From: Actinokineospora pegani
GTDB taxonomy: Bacteria; Actinomycetota; Actinomycetes; Mycobacteriales; Pseudonocardiaceae
Reading direction: 5' to 3'
NCBI RefSeq assembly: GCF_009745975.1
Contig: NZ_WHOL01000117.1
Location: forward strand, 124,001 to 188,000
DNA length: 64,000 nt
The notes beneath the pieces were generated by a model. The model worked only from the letters and a program-made list of their open reading frames with translations, was not told where the DNA came from and did no database searches. The stretch's first letter is position 1, and each line of letters opens with the position of its first letter. Positions 55,717-64,000 of the stretch are shown one piece after another. Position numbers and translations under genes: made by a program.

Positions 55717-57315
55717 CTACCGGCCTGCGAACACCCCGCCCGCCGCCCAGTCCAGGGCGAACGAGGGAGCCAGGCCCAGCAGCAGGGTGACCAGGACGCC
55801 CAGGGTGATGGCCGCGGTGGTGAAAGCGCCGGGCACGGTCACCGTGGGGCCGTCGGCCGCGGGCTCGCTGAAGTACATCAGCACGATGACCCGCAGGTAG
55901 AAGAACGCCGCCACCGCCGAGGCGATGAGGGCGACGACCACCAGCGGCGCCATCCCGTCGTCGATCGCGGCCTCGAACACCACGAACTTGCCGACGAACC
56001 CGCTGGTCAGCGGGATGCCCGCCAGGGCGAGCAGGATGAAGGTGAACACCCCGGCCACCAGCGGCGAGCGCTTGGCCAGGCCCGCCCACTGCGACAGGTG
56101 CGTCGCCTCGCCGGAGCCGTCGCGGACCAGGCTGACCACGCCGAACGCGGCCAGCGTGGTGAAGCCGTAGGTCAGCAGGTAGAACAGCGTGGCGGACAGG
56201 CCCTTCTCGGTCAGCGCGATGGCGCCGATGAGCAGGAAGCCCGCGTGCGCCACCGACGAGTAGGCGATCATGCGCTTCACGTCGGTCTGGGTCAGGCCCA
56301 GGATCGCGCCGATGACCATCGACACGATCGCCACGCCCCACAGGACGCCGCGCCACTCCCAGCTCGTCGACTCGAACGCCACCTGCAGCACCCGCAGGAT
56401 GCCGCCGAACGCGGCGACCTTGGTGCAGGCGGCCATGAACGCGGTGATCGGGGTCGGCGCGCCCTGGTAGACGTCCGGGGTCCAGGTGTGGAACGGGCCG
56501 ACCGACGCCTTGAACAGCAGGCCGACGACCAGCAGGCCCATGCCCGCGAACAGCAGCGTGTCCGACCGGTCGCTGCCCGCGGTGGCCGCGCTGATCTCGC
56601 TCAGCCGCACCGATCCCGCGTACCCGTAGAGCAGCGCGACGCCGTAGAGGAAGAACGCCGAGGCGAACGCGCCGAGCAGGAAGTACTTGACCGCCGCCTC
56701 CTGCGAGAGCAGGCGACGGCGCCGGGCCAGGCCGCACATCAGGTACAGCGGCAGCGACAGCACCTCGAGCGCGATGAACATCGTCAGCAGGTCGTTCGAG
56801 GCGCAGAAGATCATCATGCCGCCGAGCGCGAAGAGCGTCAGCGGGAAGACCTCGGTCTGCATGCCGGTCGCGGTGACCTGCGCCCGGTCCTGCACGGTGC
56901 CGGGCCGGATGGCCGCGGTGGCCACGAACGCGCCGCCCGGCTCGACCGAGCGGTCGGCGATGAGCAGCACCGAGCCCAGCGCCAGCGCCAGCAGCGTGCC
57001 CCACAGGAACAGGGCGGGCCGGTCGACCACGAGGGCGTCGAAGATCGCCGTCTCACCCCCGGCCGGGGCGTCGGTCAGGTAGGTCGCCAGCGCGACCCCG
57101 GCCCCGGCCAGGGCCAGCAGCGACAGGATGACTTGCGCGGGCCAGCGCTGGTGGCGCGGCAGGAAGGCCTCGAACAGCACGCCGACGCAGGCCGCGCCGA
57201 GCACGATAAGGACCGGCCAGACCGCCGTCAGCGCGGGCGGGTCGATCGAGAACTCCGGTGCGGGTGCGGGCGCCAGGGGGCCGCCCCCCTGCGCCAAGAA
57301 CAGGGCCGAGGACAT
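55717..57315 (-). CDS. nuoN: NADH-quinone oxidoreductase subunit N
   Basis: NuoN is one of the three antiporter-like proton channels of complex I. The ATG at 57315 overlaps the nuoM stop by one base (TGATG); a GTG at 57318 is directly before it. The product has 532 residues and ~14 membrane helices. Signature parts are MFIALEVLSLPLYLMCG with the key Glu of helix 5, QEAAVKYFLLGAFASAFFLYG with the Lys of helix 7, FKASVGPFHTWTPDVYQGAPTPITAFM with the broken helix Lys, and TQTDVKRMIAYSSVAHAGFLLIG. It is the last nuo gene of the operon. Confidence 0.96.
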   Translation of the reverse strand: MSSALFLAQGGGPLAPAPAPEFSIDPPALTAVWPVLIVLGAACVGVLFEAFLPRHQRWPAQVILSLLALAGAGVALATYLTDAPAGGETAIFDALVVDRPALFLWGTLLALALGSVLLIADRSVEPGGAFVATAAIRPGTVQDRAQVTATGMQTEVFPLTLFALGGMMIFCASNDLLTMFIALEVLSLPLYLMCGLARRRRLLSQEAAVKYFLLGAFASAFFLYGVALLYGYAGSVRLSEISAATAGSDRSDTLLFAGMGLLVVGLLFKASVGPFHTWTPDVYQGAPTPITAFMAACTKVAAFGGILRVLQVAFESTSWEWRGVLWGVAIVSMVIGAILGLTQTDVKRMIAYSSVAHAGFLLIGAIALTEKGLSATLFYLLTYGFTTLAAFGVVSLVRDGSGEATHLSQWAGLAKRSPLVAGVFTFILLALAGIPLTSGFVGKFVVFEAAIDDGMAPLVVVALIASAVAAFFYLRVIVLMYFSEPAADGPTVTVPGAFTTAAITLGVLVTLLLGLAPSFALDWAAGGVFAGR

Positions 57316-58943
57316 CACGGACACTGCAGCTGCCTCTCTGCGGACTGGACCGGGTCGGTCTGGCCCGCCGCGCACATCGTGGCGTCCACTGAGGGCTGCA
57401 CGGTGGCGAGGACGGGCTTCGGGTAGAGCCCCAGGCCGACGATCAGCAAGACGAGCGGGGCCAGCACCCACTTCTCCCGGCTGTTCAGGTCGAGGATCTT
57501 CTTCGTCTCCGGCTCGGTCGCGACGGCGACGCCGCCACCGCCCTCGACCGTCGCGGGCGCGGCCCCGCCGGTCGCGCCCACGAGCGCGGCGCCGCGCAGC
57601 GGGCCCTGCATGATCCGCTGGTAGAGCCAGAGCACGTAGAGCGCGGCGAAGACCATGCCGACGGTGGCGATGATCGTGTAGACCGGCGCGTTCGGGTACG
57701 AGCCGACGAGCACCAGGAACTCGGAGATGAACGAGCTGGTGCCCGGCAGCGACAGCGACGCCAGGCCCGCGATCAGCAGCGTCCCGGCCAGCAGCGGGGT
57801 CAGCTTGGCCATGCCGCCGTAGTCGGCGATGCGCGACGAGCCGCCGCGCGCGATGACCATGCCGATGACCAGGATCAGCATGCCGGTGGCGATGCTGTGG
57901 TTGACCATGTAGGTCACCGAGCCGGTCATCGCCTGCGAGCTGAACGCGAAGATGCCCAGCGCGATGAACCCGAAGTGGGCGATCGAGACGTAGGCCACGA
58001 ACCGCTTCATGTCCGACTGGCCGACCGCGAGCAGCGAGCCGTAGATGACTCCGGCCACCGCGAGCACGAGCACCAGCGGGGTGAGCGCCTCGCTGGCCGC
58101 CGGGAACAGCGGCAGCAGGTAGCGCAGGAACCCGAAGGTGCCGACCTTGTCCAGGATGCCGACGAGCAGCACCGCGACGCCGATGGGCGCCTCGGCGGTG
58201 GCGTCGGGCAGCCAGGTGTGCAGCGGGACCAGCGGCGCCTTGATCGCGAAGGCGATGAAGAAGCCGAGGAACAGCCAGATCTGGGTGGACAGCGGCGCGT
58301 CGCTGACGGTCTGGACCAGGGTGGCCCAGTCGAAGGTGCCCTGGCCGCCGAGCTCGTCGGCGCTCATCACGTACAGCGCGATGACCGAGGCCAGCATGAT
58401 CAGGCCGCCGAGGAACGAGTACAGGAAGAACTTCACCGCCGCGTACTGCCTGCGCGCCCCGCCGTAGGAGCCGATCAGGAAGTACATCGGGATCAGCATG
58501 ATCTCGAACAGCACGTAGAACAGGAACACATCGGTCGCGGCGAACACGCCGACCGTCAGCGCCTGCTCCAGCAGGATCAGCGCGAAGAACCCGCCCGCGG
58601 TGCGGCCCTCGGGCAGCTTCTCCGCCCAGCCCGCGCCGATCACCAGCGGGACCAGCAGGCCGATGACGGCGATCATCACCAGCGCGATGCCGTCGACGCC
58701 GAAGGAGATGTGCACCCCGAACGCGGGGATCCAGTCGAACGAGAAGTGCTGCTGGATGCGCGCGCCGTCGGGCGCGTAGGCGATCCAGGCGCCGATGGCG
58801 AGCGCGAACTCGGCCAGCGAGAAGCCGAGCGCGGTCAGCTTGGCGACCCGGTCGTTGCCGCGCAGCCCGGTGACCACCGCCGCGCCGACCAGGGGCAGCA
58901 GCAGGAGCGCTGCCAACAGCCACGAATTCGAGGACGAAGTCAC
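57315..58943 (-). CDS. nuoM: NADH-quinone oxidoreductase subunit M
   Basis: NuoM is 542 residues from a GTG at 58943 that overlaps the nuoL stop as GTGA. It carries the second antiporter channel: FYVLFEIMLIPMYFLIGSYGG with the helix-5 Glu, YAAVKFFLYSFLGGLIML with the helix-7 Lys, FAIKAPLVPLHTWLPDATAEAPIGVAVLL with the broken-helix Lys, and GQSDMKRFVAYVSIAHFGFIALG. The C-terminal ~80 residues contain a polar, Gly-rich loop (GGAAPATVEGGGGVAVATE) and a final helix, and end with an extra Cys-containing tail. Start and stop overlaps show it is co-translated. Confidence 0.96.
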   Translation of the reverse strand: MTSSSNSWLLAALLLLPLVGAAVVTGLRGNDRVAKLTALGFSLAEFALAIGAWIAYAPDGARIQQHFSFDWIPAFGVHISFGVDGIALVMIAVIGLLVPLVIGAGWAEKLPEGRTAGGFFALILLEQALTVGVFAATDVFLFYVLFEIMLIPMYFLIGSYGGARRQYAAVKFFLYSFLGGLIMLASVIALYVMSADELGGQGTFDWATLVQTVSDAPLSTQIWLFLGFFIAFAIKAPLVPLHTWLPDATAEAPIGVAVLLVGILDKVGTFGFLRYLLPLFPAASEALTPLVLVLAVAGVIYGSLLAVGQSDMKRFVAYVSIAHFGFIALGIFAFSSQAMTGSVTYMVNHSIATGMLILVIGMVIARGGSSRIADYGGMAKLTPLLAGTLLIAGLASLSLPGTSSFISEFLVLVGSYPNAPVYTIIATVGMVFAALYVLWLYQRIMQGPLRGAALVGATGGAAPATVEGGGGVAVATEPETKKILDLNSREKWVLAPLVLLIVGLGLYPKPVLATVQPSVDATMCAAGQTDPVQSAERQLQCP

Positions 58944-60880
58944 GCGAACCTCACCACCAGCAGTGCGGCGACCACCAGGATCGACCCTCCGAGCATGGAC
59001 AGCGCGTACGAGCGGACGAACCCGGTCTGGGTGCGGCGCAACCGGCCGGAGCTGCCGCCCAGGCCCGCGGCGATGCCGTTGACCAGGCCGTCGACCCCGC
59101 GGTTGTCCACGTAGACCAGCGCCCGGGTCAGCCAGGTGCCCGGGCGGGCGAACAGCGCCTCGTTGAGGTGGTTGCCGAACAGGTCGGCGCGCGCGGCGCG
59201 GACCGCGAAGGTCACCCGCTGGGGGCGCTCGACCGGCTGCTCGCTCCGGCCGAAGATCAGGTAGGCGATGCCCGCGCCGATCGCCGAGATGGCGACGGCC
59301 AGGATGCCGACCATGGTGTGCGAGAGCGCACCGTGGGTCTCCTGGACCTCGCCGATGGCGGGGACGAGGAAGTCCGGCAGCACCATCGACAGGATGAAGC
59401 CGCCCGCGACCGAGCCGACCGCCAGGATGATCATTGGGACGGTCATCGTGGTCGGGGACTCGTGCGGGTGGTAGTCCTTGCCGTCAGCGGACTTGAGGCC
59501 GGTCCAGCGGGCCTTGCCGAGGAAGACCAGGATCAGCAGCCGGGTCATGTAGAACGCGGTCAGGCCCGCGCCCAGCAGCGCCACGCCGCCGAAGATCCAG
59601 CCGCGCGGGCCTTCCTGGCCGAGCGCGGCGTTGATGATCTCGTCCTTGGAGAAGAACCCGGACAGGAACGGGAAGCCGATGAGCGCCAGGTAGCCCAGCG
59701 TCCAGGTCCAGAACGTGATCGGCATCTTCTTCCACAGCCCGCCGAGGCGGCGGATGTCGCCCTCGTCGTTCATGGCGTGCATGACCGACCCGGCGCCGAG
59801 GAACAGCCCGGCCTTGAAGAAGCCGTGCGTGATCAGGTGCAGGATGCCGAAGGCGTACCCGGCCGGGCCGAGGCCCACCGCCAGGATCATGTAGCCGATC
59901 TGGCTGACCGTCGAGTACGCCAGGACCTTCTTGAAGTCGTCGTAGGCGCAGCCGATGACGCAGCCGATCAGGATGGTGACCGCGCCGATGATCATGACGA
60001 CCAGTCGGGCGTCCGCGGCCTGCGGCAGCGAGTAGATCGGGCTGGAGCGGGCGATGAGGTAGACGCCCGCGGTGACCATCGTCGCCGCGTGGATCAGCGC
60101 GGACACCGGGGTCGGGCCCGCCATCGCGTCCGGGAGCCACGCCTGTAGCGGGAACTGGCCCGACTTGCCGCAGGCCCCGAGGAGCAGCAGCAGGCCGATC
60201 GCCACGATCAGGCCGGTCGGTGCGTCGCCGACGGCGGCGAAGACCTCGGTGTACTGGGTCGACCCGAAGTTCTTGAACATCAGGAAGATCGCCAGCGCCA
60301 GGCCGACGTCGCCGACGCGGTTCATCAGGAACGCCTTCTTGGCCGCGGTGGCCGCGAAGTCCTTGCCCTGGTACCAGCCGATGAGCAGGTAGGAGGCGAG
60401 GCCGACGCCCTCCCAGCCGAAGTAGAGCGTCACGAAGCTGTTGCCCAGGACCAGCAGGAGCATGGCCGAGACGAACAGGTTCAGGTAGGCGAAGAACCGC
60501 CGCCTGTCCCGCAGCTCGTGGTTCATGTAGCCGATCGAGTAGATGTGGATCAGCGATCCGACACCGGTGATCAGCAGCACGAAGGTGATCGACAGCGCGT
60601 CGATCCGCAGCCCGAAGTCGATGACGAGCTGGTTGACCGAGATCCAGTCCCACAGGTGCAGGTTGTGCTGCTGGGCGAAGTCGGTTCCGAAGAACGTGAC
60701 CACGGCCAGTGCGAACGCGGCGATGACGGTGCCGCTGCCGAGCAGGTGCCCCCACTTGTCGGTGCGCCGCCCGCCGATCAGCAGGACCGCGGCGCCGAGG
60801 GCGGGCAGCGCGAGCAGCAGCCACGCCGCGCTCGCTGCCCCGGAGGCGTCGACGACACCCTCCGCGAGAGTTGTAGTCAC
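58940..60880 (-). CDS. nuoL: NADH-quinone oxidoreductase subunit L
   Basis: The GTG at 60880, with GGAAGGA seven bases upstream, gives 646 residues. NuoL is the distal antiporter-like proton channel, with a long lateral helix at its C-terminus that braces the membrane arm. Seen here are YFGWEGVGLASYLLIGWY with the helix-5 Glu, AAKKAFLMNRVGDVGLALAIF with Lys residues, GKSGQFPLQAWLPDAMAGPTPVSALIHAATMVTAGVYLI, and YDDFKKVLAYSTVSQIGYMILA. The C-terminal half keeps HGFFKAGLFLGAGSVMHAM. The gap to nuoK is 24 bases. Confidence 0.96.
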   Translation of the reverse strand: MTTTLAEGVVDASGAASAAWLLLALPALGAAVLLIGGRRTDKWGHLLGSGTVIAAFALAVVTFFGTDFAQQHNLHLWDWISVNQLVIDFGLRIDALSITFVLLITGVGSLIHIYSIGYMNHELRDRRRFFAYLNLFVSAMLLLVLGNSFVTLYFGWEGVGLASYLLIGWYQGKDFAATAAKKAFLMNRVGDVGLALAIFLMFKNFGSTQYTEVFAAVGDAPTGLIVAIGLLLLLGACGKSGQFPLQAWLPDAMAGPTPVSALIHAATMVTAGVYLIARSSPIYSLPQAADARLVVMIIGAVTILIGCVIGCAYDDFKKVLAYSTVSQIGYMILAVGLGPAGYAFGILHLITHGFFKAGLFLGAGSVMHAMNDEGDIRRLGGLWKKMPITFWTWTLGYLALIGFPFLSGFFSKDEIINAALGQEGPRGWIFGGVALLGAGLTAFYMTRLLILVFLGKARWTGLKSADGKDYHPHESPTTMTVPMIILAVGSVAGGFILSMVLPDFLVPAIGEVQETHGALSHTMVGILAVAISAIGAGIAYLIFGRSEQPVERPQRVTFAVRAARADLFGNHLNEALFARPGTWLTRALVYVDNRGVDGLVNGIAAGLGGSSGRLRRTQTGFVRSYALSMLGGSILVVAALLVVRFA

Positions 60881-60904
60881 CAGGTTTCCTTCCACCGCGG
60901 CCGC

Positions 60905-61204
60905 CTAGTACTTCAGCAGGTTGGAGTCGTCGACCGAGGCCGTCCGGCGGGTGCGGAAGATCGACAGGATGATCGCCAGGCCGACCACGACCTCGGCCGC
61001 GGCGACCACCATGACGAAGAAGCCCATGACCTGGCCGTGCAGGTCGCCGTTGAGCCTGGCGAAGGTCACCAGGGTCAGGTTCACCGCGTTGAGCATCAGC
61101 TCGATGCACATGAACACGACGATCGCGTTGCGCCGCACCAGCACGCCGACGGCGCCGATGGTGAACAGCAGCGCGGAGAGCAGCAGGTAGTACGTCGGCG
61201 TCAT
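60905..61204 (-). CDS. nuoK: NADH-quinone oxidoreductase subunit K
   Basis: NuoK is 99 residues with three membrane helices. The conserved acidic residues of the proton relay are in [17 protein letters not shown] (Glu in helix 2) and [18 protein letters not shown] (Glu in helix 3). The ATG at 61204 overlaps the nuoJ stop as ATGA. It lies between J and L in the standard order. Confidence 0.97.
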   Translation of the reverse strand: MTPTYYLLLSALLFTIGAVGVLVRRNAIVVFMCIELMLNAVNLTLVTFARLNGDLHGQVMGFFVMVVAAAEVVVGLAIILSIFRTRRTASVDDSNLLKY

Positions 61205-62052
61205 TCCGCCTCCTCCTCGCGGGGCGCGAGCGCGCGGGACTCGGCCTGCGGACCGGTGCCCGCGACCGACTTGCGCTCGGCGTCGAGCTTGTCGGCCGCG
61301 GTCGAGTCGATCAGCCGGGACAGCGACTCCGGGGCGACCGAGCCGTCAGGCAGCAGTGCCGGGGTGGCCACCGAGTGCGACGTGGCGAACACGCCGGGGC
61401 CGGGCAGCGGCGACGGGCGGTCGTGCTCGCCGCGGAAGCGGGCCTCGACCAGTTCCTTCTGCGTCTTGCGGCCGCGGGTGTGCCGGTCGACGTAGCCCAG
61501 GATCATCGCGCCGACGGCGGCGGTGATCAGCAGCGCCGAGGTCAGCTCGAACGGGAACAGGTAGTCGGTGAAGATCAGCCGACCGATGTTGCCGACGTTG
61601 CCGGGGCCGGTGGCGGCGTTCTCCTCGGCCAAGCCCTGGTCGCTGACGCCCTCGAGCGAGCGGGCGAGCGCGGCCACGATGAGCACGGCGAGCCCGACGC
61701 CGAGGACACCCGCCCACAGCCGCTGGCCGCGCAGCACCTCGACCACCGAGTCGGAGGCGTCGCGGCCGACGAGCATGAGCACGAACAGGAACAGCATCAT
61801 GATCGCGCCGGTGTAGACGACGATCTGCACGAGGCCCAGGAACGGGGCCTGCTGGACGATGTAGAGGCAGCCGAGCGACAGCATCGTCATGACCAGGAAC
61901 AGCGCGGAGTGCACGGCGTTGCGGGCGAAGACCATGCCGAGGCCGCCCGCGAGGGCGACCGGGCCGAGGACCCAGAACGCGACGGCCTCACCGGTGCTGA
62001 GCGTGGCCGACTGCTGGGCGAGGTCCTGCGCGAGGATGAGGGCGGCGCTCAC
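61201..62052 (-). CDS. nuoJ: NADH-quinone oxidoreductase subunit J
   Basis: NuoJ begins at a GTG at 62052 overlapping the nuoI stop as GTGA and is 283 residues. Five membrane helices cover the first ~190 residues ([60 protein letters not shown] with the family signature, [34 protein letters not shown]). The C-terminal ~85 residues are a charged cytoplasmic extension not present in E. coli NuoJ but common in actinobacteria. It is placed next to K in complex I and contains the pi-bulge helix linked to quinone-driven movement. Confidence 0.95.
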   Translation of the reverse strand: MSAALILAQDLAQQSATLSTGEAVAFWVLGPVALAGGLGMVFARNAVHSALFLVMTMLSLGCLYIVQQAPFLGLVQIVVYTGAIMMLFLFVLMLVGRDASDSVVEVLRGQRLWAGVLGVGLAVLIVAALARSLEGVSDQGLAEENAATGPGNVGNIGRLIFTDYLFPFELTSALLITAAVGAMILGYVDRHTRGRKTQKELVEARFRGEHDRPSPLPGPGVFATSHSVATPALLPDGSVAPESLSRLIDSTAADKLDAERKSVAGTGPQAESRALAPREEEAE

Positions 62053-62573
62053 TTCGTCCCCTCCTCGCGCGCGAGCTGCGGACCGTTGACGTAGTAGTCC
62101 TGCTCGTTGTCGCCGAGGCGCATCGGGTGCGGCGGCTGCTCCATGCCCGGCAGCAGCGGCGCGAGCAACTGCTCCTTGGTGTAGATCAGCCGCTGGCGGT
62201 CGTCGTCGGCCAGCTCGAAGTCGTTGAGCATGGTCAGCGACCGGGTCGGGCAGGCCTCGATGCACAGGCCGCAGCCGATGCAGCGCAGGTAGTTGATCTG
62301 GTAGTCGGCGCCGTAGCGCTCGCCGGGGGAGAACCGCGCGTCGTCGGTGTTGTCCCCGCCCTCGACGAAGATCGCGTCAGCGGGGCAGGCCCACGCGCAC
62401 AGCTCGCAGCCGACGCACTTCTCCAGCCCGTCCGGGTGCCGGTTGAGCTGGTGGCGGCCGTGGTAGCGGGGCGCGGTGCCCGGGAAGTTCTCCGGGTACT
62501 CCTCGGTGACGACCTTCTTGAACATCGTCCCGAAGGTCACCCCAAACCCCTTCAAGGGGTCGAAGATGCTCAC
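62049..62573 (-). CDS. nuoI: NADH-quinone oxidoreductase subunit I (two [4Fe-4S] clusters)
   Basis: NuoI starts at a GTG at 62573 overlapping the nuoH stop as GTGA and has 174 residues. The two cluster motifs are [17 protein letters not shown] and [18 protein letters not shown], which hold clusters N6a and N6b on the electron path to the quinone. An N-terminal amphipathic helix ([19 protein letters not shown]) lies on the membrane, followed by the [17 protein letters not shown] segment typical of the family. Confidence 0.97.
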   Translation of the reverse strand: MSIFDPLKGFGVTFGTMFKKVVTEEYPENFPGTAPRYHGRHQLNRHPDGLEKCVGCELCAWACPADAIFVEGGDNTDDARFSPGERYGADYQINYLRCIGCGLCIEACPTRSLTMLNDFELADDDRQRLIYTKEQLLAPLLPGMEQPPHPMRLGDNEQDYYVNGPQLAREEGTK

Positions 62574-63868
62574 TGGTCGGTCTCCTTCTCGGCCGCGCCA
62601 ACCGACGCGGTCTGGCGCTTGCGGCGCTGCCTGGCGGGCTTGGCCAGCTCCGCCTTGTCCGGCACCACCAGGTCCAGCGGCGGGATGGGGTAACCGCCGC
62701 CGGTGACCGGCACGCGGTCCTCGTCGTCGGGCACCGAGCGCTCCGGCAGCAGGAAGCTGAGGCCGATCAGCACGACCAGCACGATGCCGCCCGCGGTGAG
62801 GATGGTCCCCGCGGAGATGTCGGCCTCGTTGCGGAACGCGCGCAGCGCCACCACGAGCACGATCCAGACCAGGTTGGCCGGGACGAGGACCTTCCAGCCC
62901 AGCCGCATGAACTGGTCGTAGCGCAGGCGGGGCAGCGTGCCGCGCAGCCAGATGAAGAGGAACAGGAAGATCAGCGTCTTGCCCAGCCACCACAACATGG
63001 GCCACCAGCCGGTGTTGAACATGTTGTCGTTGATCGCCGACAGCGGCCACGGGGCCATGTACCCGCCGAGGAACAGCGTGGTGCAGAACGCCGAGACCAT
63101 GACCATGTTGACGTACTCGGCCAGGAAGAACAGGGCGAACTTCATCGACGAGTACTCGGTGTGGAAGCCGCCGACCAGCTCCGACTCGGCCTCGGGGAGG
63201 TCGAACGGGGCGCGGTTGGTCTCGCCGACCATCGAGATCACGAAGATGACGAAGCTGGGGATCAGCAGGAAGAAGTACCAGCCGTCCGCCTGCGCGTCGA
63301 CGATGTCGCCGGTGGACATCGAGCCGGTGTAGAGGATGACCGCGACCAGCGACAGGCCCAGCGCGATCTCGTAGGAGATCACCTGCGCCGCCGAGCGCAG
63401 GCCGCCCAGCAGCGGGTACGGCGAGCCGGACCCCCAGCCCGCGAGCACGATGCCGTACACGCCGACCGAGGAGCAGGCCAGCGTCACCAGCACACCCACC
63501 GGCAGGTCGACGAGCTGCAGCACCGTGCGCTCGCCGAACATCGAGACCTCGGGCCCGAACGGGATCACCGACAGGGCCAGGAACGCCGGGATCGTGGACA
63601 GGATCGGGGCCAGGAAGTAGACCTTCCGGTCCGCGGAGTCCGGGATGACCTGCTCCTTGAACGGCAGCTTCAAGCCGTCCGCCAAGGATTGCAGCCAACC
63701 GCCGGGGCCGACCCGGTTGGGACCGGGCCGGTTCTGCATGCGGCCGACGACCTTGCGCTCCATGACGATCATGAACAGGGTCATCAACATGCCGATGAGC
63801 AGCAGTGCGACGGCCTTGACCAGGATCAGCCAGAGCGGGTCGTCCGCGAGCAGTTCTGCCCTGGTCAT
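62570..63868 (-). CDS. nuoH: NADH-quinone oxidoreductase subunit H
   Basis: NuoH is 432 residues with eight membrane helices and forms much of the quinone-binding chamber. The diagnostic parts are [42 protein letters not shown]-like [15 protein letters not shown], and [38 protein letters not shown] with the conserved acidic loop. The C-terminal ~65 residues (after [15 protein letters not shown]) are a polar extension typical of actinobacteria. The ATG at 63868 overlaps the nuoG stop as ATGA. Confidence 0.97.
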   Translation of the reverse strand: MTRAELLADDPLWLILVKAVALLLIGMLMTLFMIVMERKVVGRMQNRPGPNRVGPGGWLQSLADGLKLPFKEQVIPDSADRKVYFLAPILSTIPAFLALSVIPFGPEVSMFGERTVLQLVDLPVGVLVTLACSSVGVYGIVLAGWGSGSPYPLLGGLRSAAQVISYEIALGLSLVAVILYTGSMSTGDIVDAQADGWYFFLLIPSFVIFVISMVGETNRAPFDLPEAESELVGGFHTEYSSMKFALFFLAEYVNMVMVSAFCTTLFLGGYMAPWPLSAINDNMFNTGWWPMLWWLGKTLIFLFLFIWLRGTLPRLRYDQFMRLGWKVLVPANLVWIVLVVALRAFRNEADISAGTILTAGGIVLVVLIGLSFLLPERSVPDDEDRVPVTGGGYPIPPLDLVVPDKAELAKPARQRRKRQTASVGAAEKETDQ

Positions 63869-64000
63869 GCGTTGCCTCCAGCGTGGACCGTGCCGACTCC
63901 CAGACCGACCACGTCGCCGTGGCCTGCGCCGAGCACCCGGCGGGTCGCCGAGCCGGGCGAGTTCGCGGGCAGCCAGACCACGCCGTCGGGCAGGTCGGCG
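63865..64000 (-). CDS. nuoG: NADH-quinone oxidoreductase subunit G, C-terminal fragment
   Basis: The last 44 codons of a gene run in from the window edge and end with TGA at 63865, overlapping the nuoH start. They read [20 protein letters not shown] and continue to [11 protein letters not shown]. This matches the C-terminal end of actinobacterial NuoG as I remember it ([14 protein letters not shown]), and the position directly before nuoH agrees. The start and the iron-sulfur and molybdopterin-like domains lie outside the window. Confidence 0.9.
   Translation of the reverse strand, partial: ADLPDGVVWLPANSPGSATRRVLGAGHGDVVGLGVGTVHAGGNA

Overview
This window comes from a very GC-rich actinobacterium. 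The extreme G/C third-position bias, frequent GTG and TTG starts, ATGA/GTGA stop-start overlaps, actinobacterial forms of RpoB and RpoC, an mce lipid-import operon and the block tRNA-Trp–secE–nusG–rplK–rplA all fit. I would place it in or near the Pseudonocardiales; the genus cannot be fixed from the sequence alone.

Layout. (1) Bases 1-8,300, minus strand: a proline-rich membrane protein, then rpoC and rpoB. (2) 8,550-20,200, minus: a complete mce operon in the order mkl ATPase, yrbEA, yrbEB, mceA-F, two Mce-associated proteins. It lies between rplL and rpoB. (3) 20,400-28,420, mainly minus: rplL, rplJ with an L10 leader, rplA, rplK, nusG, secE, tRNA-Trp, an aminotransferase, two hotdog-fold dehydratases, rpmG, tRNA-Met and tRNA-Thr. 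One plus-strand membrane protein diverges from rplJ. (4) 28,430-37,700: a mixed region with an EAL/degenerate-GGDEF receptor, a PhzF-like enzyme, a GNAT protein, a winged-helix protein, a SigE-type sigma factor with its coupled membrane partner, a secreted protein and a frameshifted HicB-like antitoxin. (5) 37,700-48,900: tRNA-Tyr, a YajQ protein, rmlA, a large NACHT NTPase, htpX, a siderophore-interacting protein diverging from an amidase-TetR pair around a perfect 20-bp palindrome, a 51-residue peptide gene, a dimethylargininase-like enzyme diverging from an Lrp/AsnC regulator, and a crotonase. (6) 48,900-54,400: korAB, a small membrane protein and an acidic sunset-domain-like membrane protein. 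(7) 54,500-64,000, minus: a long-chain polyprenyl diphosphate synthase and the end of the nuo operon (nuoG fragment to nuoN).

How the genes work together. The left half is core gene expression (RNA polymerase, ribosomal stalk, L1/L11/L33, NusG, SecE, tRNAs) with a lipid importer set into it. The right half is energy metabolism: proton-pumping NADH:menaquinone reductase, a synthase likely to make the menaquinone side chain, and 2-oxoglutarate:ferredoxin oxidoreductase. Accessory interest centres on 36.8-46.6 kb, with the NACHT protein, the broken antitoxin, the palindrome-controlled amidase locus and the small peptide. I found no insertion sequence, prophage, CRISPR array, rRNA or replication origin. 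Most starts were chosen from Shine-Dalgarno spacing, overlap with the upstream gene, or family N-termini I remember; no database search was possible.
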